Positions 7,293 through 12,177 of a stretch of DNA of 12,177 bases are shown here, in pieces. The stretch's first letter is position 1, and each line of letters starts with the position of its first letter. The stretch is from positions 1-12,177 of the forward strand of contig JAICQA010000047.1 of assembly GCA_025929595.1 (NCBI GenBank), given 5' to 3'. The stretch is from Xanthobacteraceae bacterium. GTDB taxonomy: Bacteria > Pseudomonadota > Alphaproteobacteria > Rhizobiales > Xanthobacteraceae. The position numbers were made by a program, and so were the translations under genes. The notes below the pieces were generated by a model that was given only the letters and a program-made list of their open reading frames with translations, was not told the origin of the DNA and made no database searches.

Positions 7293-8438
7293 GTGCGCGT
7301 CCGTCGTCTGTTCAGCTTTGCTGCGCTCGGTTTCGTGCTGTCGTTGCTGGCGACGACGGCCAACGCCGACGAGCTGCGGCGCCTCTATGCGCAAATTCTG
7401 CGCGACCCGACGAACTCCGAACTGAATTTCCGCTACGCCGAATTGGCGGAGCAGCGGGGCGAAATCCGCAAGGCGCTGTCCGCCTATGAGCGCGTCGCAC
7501 AGAACGACCCGAACCACCCGCGCGTGATGATGGCGCTGCAACGCATCCGCCGCATGTTGCAGCCGGACATAACTCAGTTCTACACGCAGTTCGGTTTTGC
7601 GTATGAAACGAATCCGCGCCGCGTCGCCGCCAACGAGCGCGACGACGGCACCTTCATCGCGCGCCTCAGCATGAAAGACGAACGCGGCGTCGGCAACGGC
7701 ATGCGCTGGCGCACGGTCGGTCAGCTGTCGGGCGACATCTATTTCGATCAGGGCGACCTGAGCTACGGACATGCCGGACTCTATACCGGCCCGCTGATCG
7801 ACATCACGCCGACGATCGCGATGCACGCTGCGGTCGGGGGCAGCGGCGCCTATTTCGACCACCGCATGTTCTACAAGGAAGCGCTCGCGAGCGTCGTCTT
7901 TGAGAGCTTCCTCGAGGGCGCGTTTCACACCGTCCGCCTGCGCGCCGGCTATCGCGATTATAACGGCGGCTTCGCCTCGACCGACGGCATGTATGCCGAT
8001 ATCGTCGGCCGTTTCTCCTTCGCCGACTGGCTCGGCCCCAACACCACCGTGTCGTTCTCGCCCTGGTATCGCTGGAGCGACATCGGGGGCCTCAGCTTCT
8101 CCGTTCTGGTGCCGCAGGAACAGATTCAGCCCGGCCGTTACAACGAGTATGGCGCGCGCATTGACGCCTATAAGCGCCTGCTTGACTGGCTGTCTTTCGG
8201 AGTCGGCATCTCGGCGAGCCAGCGTGACTACGAGCCAGGCTTTGACGTCGTGACGCTCCTCAATGTGAACCGCCGCGACGTGCTGATTTCTCCGCACGCA
8301 ACCGTGATCTTCCACAAGGTCGCGGGCGAACAGAACGATTTGCGCGTGCAGTATCGGTACGAGAACAACGACTCGACGGTCGCGGTGCGCGACTACGAGA
8401 ACCACATCGCAACGATGCTGCTGATCTCGCGCTTCTGA
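7293..8438 (+). CDS. TPR plus outer-membrane beta-barrel protein (DUF560/Slam-like architecture)
   Basis: A 381-residue outer-membrane protein. GTG 7293 is chosen because of AGGGGG at 7281-7286 and a signal peptide cleaving at ANA25|DE. Residues about 27-88 form two short helical TPR-like units (FRYAELAEQRGEIRKALSAY, then NDPNHP). From about residue 93 to the end are alternating amphipathic strands with aromatic girdles and Gly/Asp turns. The protein ends ATMLLISRF, a terminal Phe typical of substrates of the BAM barrel-insertion machinery. A periplasmic TPR followed by a barrel of about 290 residues is the layout of surface lipoprotein assembly modifiers (DUF560), although the TPR part is short. 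By analogy it may help export or anchor the two secreted proteins encoded upstream; they lack lipoboxes, so a strict Slam role is doubtful. A plain porin-like barrel is the alternative. Confidence 0.8.
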   Translation: MRVRRLFSFAALGFVLSLLATTANADELRRLYAQILRDPTNSELNFRYAELAEQRGEIRKALSAYERVAQNDPNHPRVMMALQRIRRMLQPDITQFYTQFGFAYETNPRRVAANERDDGTFIARLSMKDERGVGNGMRWRTVGQLSGDIYFDQGDLSYGHAGLYTGPLIDITPTIAMHAAVGGSGAYFDHRMFYKEALASVVFESFLEGAFHTVRLRAGYRDYNGGFASTDGMYADIVGRFSFADWLGPNTTVSFSPWYRWSDIGGLSFSVLVPQEQIQPGRYNEYGARIDAYKRLLDWLSFGVGISASQRDYEPGFDVVTLLNVNRRDVLISPHATVIFHKVAGEQNDLRVQYRYENNDSTVAVRDYENHIATMLLISRF

Positions 8439-8462
8439 GCGAAGCGGCGGCGCGGGCTGCGT

Positions 8463-8855
8463 CTAAAGGCCCGCGCTCCAGGCCAGCACACCCGCGATCG
8501 CCACATACGTGACCTGATGCGCCGCCTGATCGGCGCCGAAGGTCCACCAGAATTCCGACTGCGGAAAGACCCACTGCCTCACGCGGGTCGTGCGCTCCTT
8601 CATCCAGTCGATATGATAATGCGCGATGAATTCGCACACGACGATCGCCACACCGGCCACGAGTGTCGGCGTGATCACCAGGAACGCCAGCATGCTGCCG
8701 AGCGCGTGGATGCCGGCGTGGATAAAGCCGCCGGGATGGCCGTATCTGCCCTTGTTCAGGAACTGATAGGGCGTCTGCAAGACGAAATCGGCGATGAAAT
8801 GCTTGAATTGCAGGAGCAGGATTGCCGCCAGCACGAGCTGAATGGATTTCGTCAC
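8463..8855 (-). CDS. DUF3307 family small membrane protein
   Basis: A 130-residue integral membrane protein matching the DUF3307 pattern: an N-terminal hydrophobic helix with HFIADFVLQT (His19, Asp23, Gln27), then a His-rich turn (His40, His46, His50), a hydrophobic segment about 53-75, EFIAHYHIDWMKE (His80, His82, Asp84), and FGADQAAHQ before the last helix. The family's function is unknown; the conserved His/Asp set at the membrane edges suggests a metal or catalytic site. The start is GTG, supported by AAGGGA at 8865-8870 with a nine-base spacer. It lies 79 bases downstream of the cyclase on the same strand, so it may be cotranscribed. It converges with the barrel gene, leaving a 24-base gap. 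Confidence 0.85.
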   Translation of the reverse strand: MTKSIQLVLAAILLLQFKHFIADFVLQTPYQFLNKGRYGHPGGFIHAGIHALGSMLAFLVITPTLVAGVAIVVCEFIAHYHIDWMKERTTRVRQWVFPQSEFWWTFGADQAAHQVTYVAIAGVLAWSAGL

Positions 8856-8912
8856 GCCGCTAATTCCCTTGTCCTGCCGTTTGGCCGCGGGGCATCTTCC
8901 GTATCATGACGT

Positions 8913-8930
8913 AAATCCGCAACCGGATTT
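8913..8930 (-). terminator. Perfect hairpin just after the cyclase stop codon
   Basis: AAATCCG-CAAC-CGGATTT (7-bp stem, 4-nt loop) begins four bases past the cyclase stop on the minus strand. Only three T residues end the stem, so termination would be partial; readthrough to the DUF3307 gene is plausible. Confidence 0.4.
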
Positions 8931-8934
8931 CCGG

Positions 8935-11148
8935 CTATTTTTCAGTGGCTGTGAATACGCCGCCCCAATCGGCCGGCGGCGGCGTAACATGGTAGGCGGC
9001 GATGCGCGAGCGGAATACCGCATAGTACGCATCGAGCCCGGTCAGGCCGAGCGCCTGGCAACGCGTGATCGCCGCCTCCGCCTCGTCCCACCGGTTCGCA
9101 CGATAGGCGCGCAGAAATTCGGCGTGGTCGCGCTGCAACTGCATCGTCTTGGCCTCATCGTCAGTGAGCAGGCTGCAGAAGGTGAATATGGCGGTCGGCT
9201 TCTCGCGGCCCGAGACGCGCACGAGATCGAGCTCCAGCGCAGCAAATTCCGGCACGCTGCGTACGGTCCCCTCGCCCACGATGACGGTCATCCCATAGAC
9301 CTTCGCGAGCCCCTCGAAGCGCGACGCAATATTCACCTCGTCGCCGATCGCCGAATAGTCGAAACGCTGCACCGAGCCAAGATTGCCGACGCAGCAATTG
9401 CCGGTGTTGAGACCGATTCCGATCCGCACGTCCTTGAACGGCCGCCCGTTGGCGGTTGCTTCGGCTCGCCAGCGCTCGTTCAGCTCGCGCATGCGCCCCG
9501 CCATTTCGAGCGCCGAGCGGCATGCTTCCGCCGCGTGATTTGGCACGCTGAGCGGAGCATTCCAGAATGCCATGATCGCGTCGCCCATATATTTGTCGAT
9601 GGTGCCGCGGTTGCGCAGGATCGTATCGCTCAGCGGCGTAAGCAACTCGTTGATGAAGCGCGTCAGCTCCTGGGCAGTCAGCTTCTCCGAAATCGACGTG
9701 AAATTCCGCACGTCGCAGAACAAGAGCGTCAGCTCGCGCACTTCGCCGCCCAAATTCAGCTTGTTCGGATCGGCGATGATGTCGCTGACGACGTCCGGCG
9801 ACACGTAGCGGCTGAACGCGCGCCGCACTTCGGTGCGCTGCATTTCGACCTGCCGGTAAACGTAGAAAGTCGCGACCGCGAGCAGGATCAGGAGCGAGAG
9901 CGCCGGATAGAGCGGGTCGAACAGCAGTCCCAGATACTCGAAGGCCGCCCAGCCGGCGAGGAGCAGGCTCCCGATTGTCAACATGCCGAGGAGACCCGCG
10001 ACCGGCGCCGAGAATTTCGCGAGCAGGAGCGCGATGAAGGCGGCAACGGCCACGATCGTGAACTGCTCGAACGCCAACGCGTAGTCGGGCCGCGTCAGCG
10101 TGTGACCCGACACGACGTGCTCGATCGCCTGGGCGATGATCTCGACCCCCGGCAGCGCGGCATCGAGCGGCGTCGCGCGCAAGTCGAGCAGCCCCGGCGC
10201 GCTCGAGCCGATGAGAATGATGCGCCCTTCGATTTCGCTCGCGGGCACCTTGCCGGCAAGAACGTCCGCGGCGGAAATAAAGCTCGCGGGCTCCGATTGC
10301 CGGAACTTGAGCCAGATCGCGCCGTCCGCGTCGGTTGGCACTTCAACGTCGCCGATCCGCACGTGATTGAGTCCCGATTGCCGGCCGAACGCAGTCTCGC
10401 CGCTCGCATTTGACGCCTTGAGCACAAAGGTCGACGCTCCCTGCGCCACGCGCAGCGCCTCCGCGAACAGCGTCGGCACGAACACATCGCCGGAGCGATA
10501 AACGAGCGCCACGCGACGCAATACCTGATCGCGGTCGGGTATCCAGTTGATCGAACCGATACCCGCCGCCGCCCGCTCGAGGATTGGGAGGTTGCCCGCG
10601 CTGCCCGCAAAATTCGGGATGAAAGGACGGGGATCGTCGCCGGCTATGGCGAAGCCGGCCTTGGGCTCGAAGGTCACACCTGACGTGCTGCTGAGGGCGG
10701 TCGCCAGCACACTCGGCGTCCGCTTGAGCGCGGCCGCGAATTCCTCATCGTTCGTCGGGCGGCCGACGACCACATCGGCCAGGCGCCCCGCCTCTTCCGG
10801 CGGCAGCTTGCGAACAAGCTGCTCAAGCGACGTCCGGTCTGCTTCGGCAAATTGCACGTCGAAAGCGACGACGGCCGCACCCGCTGCGCCGAGCTTGTCC
10901 AGCAGATCGCGCATGACCGTGCGCGGCCACGGCCATTGGCCGAAGCGAGCCAGCGACACTTCGTCGATATCGACAACGCGCACCGGCAATTCCGGATTGT
11001 ACCGTTGCGGTGAAATCCGCTGGTAGGTATCGAACGCAATCAGCCGCAGCGCCTGGACGCCGAACGGGTCGGCCAGCCGGACCACGGCGGCCGCGATAAC
11101 CATCCCGCCGACCAGCAGCAGGAACCAGAGCCTGGCACGAACCGTCAT
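8935..11148 (-). CDS. CHASE2 domain-containing class III adenylate/guanylate cyclase
   Basis: A 737-residue inner-membrane receptor cyclase that should make cAMP from ATP in response to an extracytoplasmic cue. From ATG 11148: a transmembrane helix (6-26), a periplasmic CHASE2 domain (about 29-349, with VRVVDIDEVSLARFGQWPWP and an IILIGSSAPGLLD segment), three transmembrane helices (about 361-430), a linker with FSRYVSPDVV, then the class III catalytic domain (471-649). Catalytic residues are present: metal Asp479 (FCDVRNFT) and Asp523 (KYMGD), substrate Lys519 and Ser599 (DYSAIGD), and transition-state Asn606 and Arg610 (VNIASR). Ser at 599 fits the class IIIb pattern, where Asp is replaced by Thr or Ser. 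A helical C-terminal extension of about 75 residues ends DWGGVFTATEK. The start is supported by CGGGGA at 11155-11160; a longer frame from TTG 11196 would begin in a promoter-like TTGACA. Confidence 0.93.
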   Translation of the reverse strand: MTVRARLWFLLLVGGMVIAAAVVRLADPFGVQALRLIAFDTYQRISPQRYNPELPVRVVDIDEVSLARFGQWPWPRTVMRDLLDKLGAAGAAVVAFDVQFAEADRTSLEQLVRKLPPEEAGRLADVVVGRPTNDEEFAAALKRTPSVLATALSSTSGVTFEPKAGFAIAGDDPRPFIPNFAGSAGNLPILERAAAGIGSINWIPDRDQVLRRVALVYRSGDVFVPTLFAEALRVAQGASTFVLKASNASGETAFGRQSGLNHVRIGDVEVPTDADGAIWLKFRQSEPASFISAADVLAGKVPASEIEGRIILIGSSAPGLLDLRATPLDAALPGVEIIAQAIEHVVSGHTLTRPDYALAFEQFTIVAVAAFIALLLAKFSAPVAGLLGMLTIGSLLLAGWAAFEYLGLLFDPLYPALSLLILLAVATFYVYRQVEMQRTEVRRAFSRYVSPDVVSDIIADPNKLNLGGEVRELTLLFCDVRNFTSISEKLTAQELTRFINELLTPLSDTILRNRGTIDKYMGDAIMAFWNAPLSVPNHAAEACRSALEMAGRMRELNERWRAEATANGRPFKDVRIGIGLNTGNCCVGNLGSVQRFDYSAIGDEVNIASRFEGLAKVYGMTVIVGEGTVRSVPEFAALELDLVRVSGREKPTAIFTFCSLLTDDEAKTMQLQRDHAEFLRAYRANRWDEAEAAITRCQALGLTGLDAYYAVFRSRIAAYHVTPPPADWGGVFTATEK

Positions 11149-11190
11149 GCAAAATCCCCGGCGGGCAGATCGATGGTATTCGGGAAGCCC

Positions 11191-11196
11191 TGTCAA
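11191..11196 (-). promoter_or_regulatory. Candidate -35 box (TTGACA) of the cyclase gene
   Basis: A perfect TTGACA on the minus strand lies 42 bases before the chosen ATG 11148. No good -10 box follows at 16-18 bases (closest ATCGAT or TCGATC), so the promoter call is tentative. The TTG of this box also opens the longest frame of the cyclase, which is why that start is not used. Confidence 0.3.
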
Positions 11197-11271
11197 GCCG
11201 CGCCCGACGAGGTCTTCACCGCATGAAACCTGCTTTTCATTTTAAGGAAGAGTAACGACCGAGGCGGTTGC

Positions 11272-11303
11272 CGATTGCCGCGGGGCGGCGGGCGTGGCAA
11301 TCG
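11272..11303. promoter_or_regulatory. Inverted repeat upstream of the antiporter gene
   Basis: CGATTGCC (11272-11279) and GGCAATCG (11296-11303) are perfect 8-bp arms around a 16-base GC-rich spacer, 50 bases before the antiporter ATG in the divergent cyclase-antiporter interval. Dyad spacing of about three helical turns between arm ends would suit either an operator or an mRNA hairpin. Confidence 0.35.
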
Positions 11304-11353
11304 ATGTCCGGCGCGGGCAGAGCTCGCGCGGGCCGGATTTCCGCGGGGAAAGC

Positions 11354-12177
11354 ATGGAGCACGAATTTCCGCTGTTGGTGACGATCGTGCTCGGCCTCGT
11401 GCTGGCCTTCGCGCTCGGCTTCATCGCGAGCAAGCTCAATCTCCCGCCCCTCGTCGGCTACCTCGTTGCCGGCATTCTGGTTGGGCCGCATACGCCGGGC
11501 GTTGCGGTCGACGCGCATCTCGCTCATGAGCTGTCCGAGATCGGCGTCATCCTCCTGATGTTCGGCGTCGGCCTGCACTTCTCGACCGCCGACCTCCTCG
11601 CCGTCCGCAACATCGCCATCCCCGGGGCGGTCGGCCAGATCGTTGTCGCCACCGCCATCGGCACGGCGGTCGCCATGGCCTGGGGGTGGACGCTCGGCGC
11701 CGGCCTCGTCTTCGGCCTTTCGCTCTCCGTCGCCAGTACCGTGGTGCTCCTGAAGGCACTCGATGAGCGCAACATGCTCGGGTCGGCCAATGGCCGTATC
11801 GCGGTCGGCTGGCTGATCGTCGAGGACCTCGCCATGGTTCTCGCGCTGGTCATGCTGCCCGCCGTGGCGGGCATGCTTGGCGGCAAGGTCGCCGACGACT
11901 CAGCCCCGCTCGTCCTCACGCTCGCCATCACGCTCGGCAAGGTCGTTATTTTCGGCGCCGTCGTTCTCATCTTCGGCCCGCGCGTCGTACCGTGGCTGCT
12001 CAGCCAGACCGCGCGCACAGGTTCGCATGAACTGTTCACGCTCTCGGTGCTCGCGGTCGCGCTCGGCATCGCTTTCGGCTCCGCGCTGATTTTCGACGTC
12101 TCCTTTGCCCTTGGCGCATTCTGCGCCGGTCTCGTGCTCGCGCGCTCCGAGCTATCGCATCGCGCGGCCGAGGAATC
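11354..12177 (+). CDS. CPA2 family cation:proton antiporter (YbaL/KefB-like), 3' partial
   Basis: The first 274 residues of a monovalent cation:proton antiporter of the CPA2 family, an inner-membrane protein that exchanges K+ or Na+ for H+. The open frame runs off the window end. Family hallmarks are SKLNLPPLVGYLVAGILVGP after the first helix, EIGVILLMFGVGLHFS, GLSLSVASTVVLLKALDE, and the GRIAVGWLIVEDLAMVLAL segment with Glu157-Asp158 in the ion-binding helix. About nine hydrophobic helices are visible. The family's C-terminal cytosolic RCK/TrkA-N nucleotide-binding domain would lie beyond the window. The wording of the motifs is closer to YbaL than to KefC. ATG 11354 has GGGGAA at 11345-11350. 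It is divergent from the cyclase. Confidence 0.92.
   Translation, partial: MEHEFPLLVTIVLGLVLAFALGFIASKLNLPPLVGYLVAGILVGPHTPGVAVDAHLAHELSEIGVILLMFGVGLHFSTADLLAVRNIAIPGAVGQIVVATAIGTAVAMAWGWTLGAGLVFGLSLSVASTVVLLKALDERNMLGSANGRIAVGWLIVEDLAMVLALVMLPAVAGMLGGKVADDSAPLVLTLAITLGKVVIFGAVVLIFGPRVVPWLLSQTARTGSHELFTLSVLAVALGIAFGSALIFDVSFALGAFCAGLVLARSELSHRAAEE

Noticed and set aside
7221..8405. 394-codon minus-strand reading frame over the barrel gene
   Set aside because: Low-complexity Arg/Val/Ala composition without motifs; the plus strand has a signal peptide, a TPR and a C-terminal Phe barrel signature.
8842..10413. 523-codon plus-strand reading frame over the cyclase
   Set aside because: Its translation is Arg/Glu/His-rich with no family features, and it lies antisense to an unmistakable CHASE2 cyclase with all catalytic residues.
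11149..11196. N-terminal 16-residue extension of the cyclase from TTG 11196
   Set aside because: The TTG belongs to a TTGACA box and has no ribosome site; ATG 11148 has CGGGGA upstream and directly precedes the membrane helix.

Overview
The window is GC-rich, tightly packed chromosomal DNA whose gene content and style suggest an alphaproteobacterium of the Hyphomicrobiales (rhizobial or methylotroph-like) type. The cues are a YbaL-type antiporter, a CHASE2 adenylate cyclase of the kind common in rhizobia, Shine-Dalgarno sites of the AGGGGG/GGGGA type, and a long palindromic intergenic element between convergent genes. The lineage is an inference. No rRNA, tRNA, insertion sequence, prophage or CRISPR array is visible.

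Left end (1-2839): a thiamine-diphosphate enzyme resembling benzoylformate decarboxylase and acetolactate synthase, truncated at its 5' side by the window edge, converges with an ACMSD-type amidohydrolase on the minus strand. The amidohydrolase has Tyr where the family usually has the first metal-binding His. The two genes are separated by a 109-bp imperfect palindrome plus a small perfect hairpin that contains the amidohydrolase stop codon.

Centre (3146-8438): three consecutive plus-strand genes, each with a signal peptide. The first encodes a large secreted protein with a beta-propeller-like head, a tail of His-rich 12-residue repeats, and a second tail of Lys/Pro-rich 19-residue repeats. 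The second encodes an exported protein of no recognised family. The third encodes a short TPR domain joined to an outer-membrane beta-barrel, with an architecture like the DUF560/Slam surface-assembly proteins. Together they look like an undescribed cell-envelope or surface-display module. This is the most interesting part of the window.

Right end (8463-12177): on the minus strand, a CHASE2-transmembrane-class III adenylate cyclase is followed by a small DUF3307 membrane protein. Divergent from the cyclase, a CPA2 cation:proton antiporter of the YbaL/KefB type starts and runs off the window. The long antisense reading frames over the cyclase, the repeat protein, the barrel gene and the amidohydrolase are GC-driven shadows.
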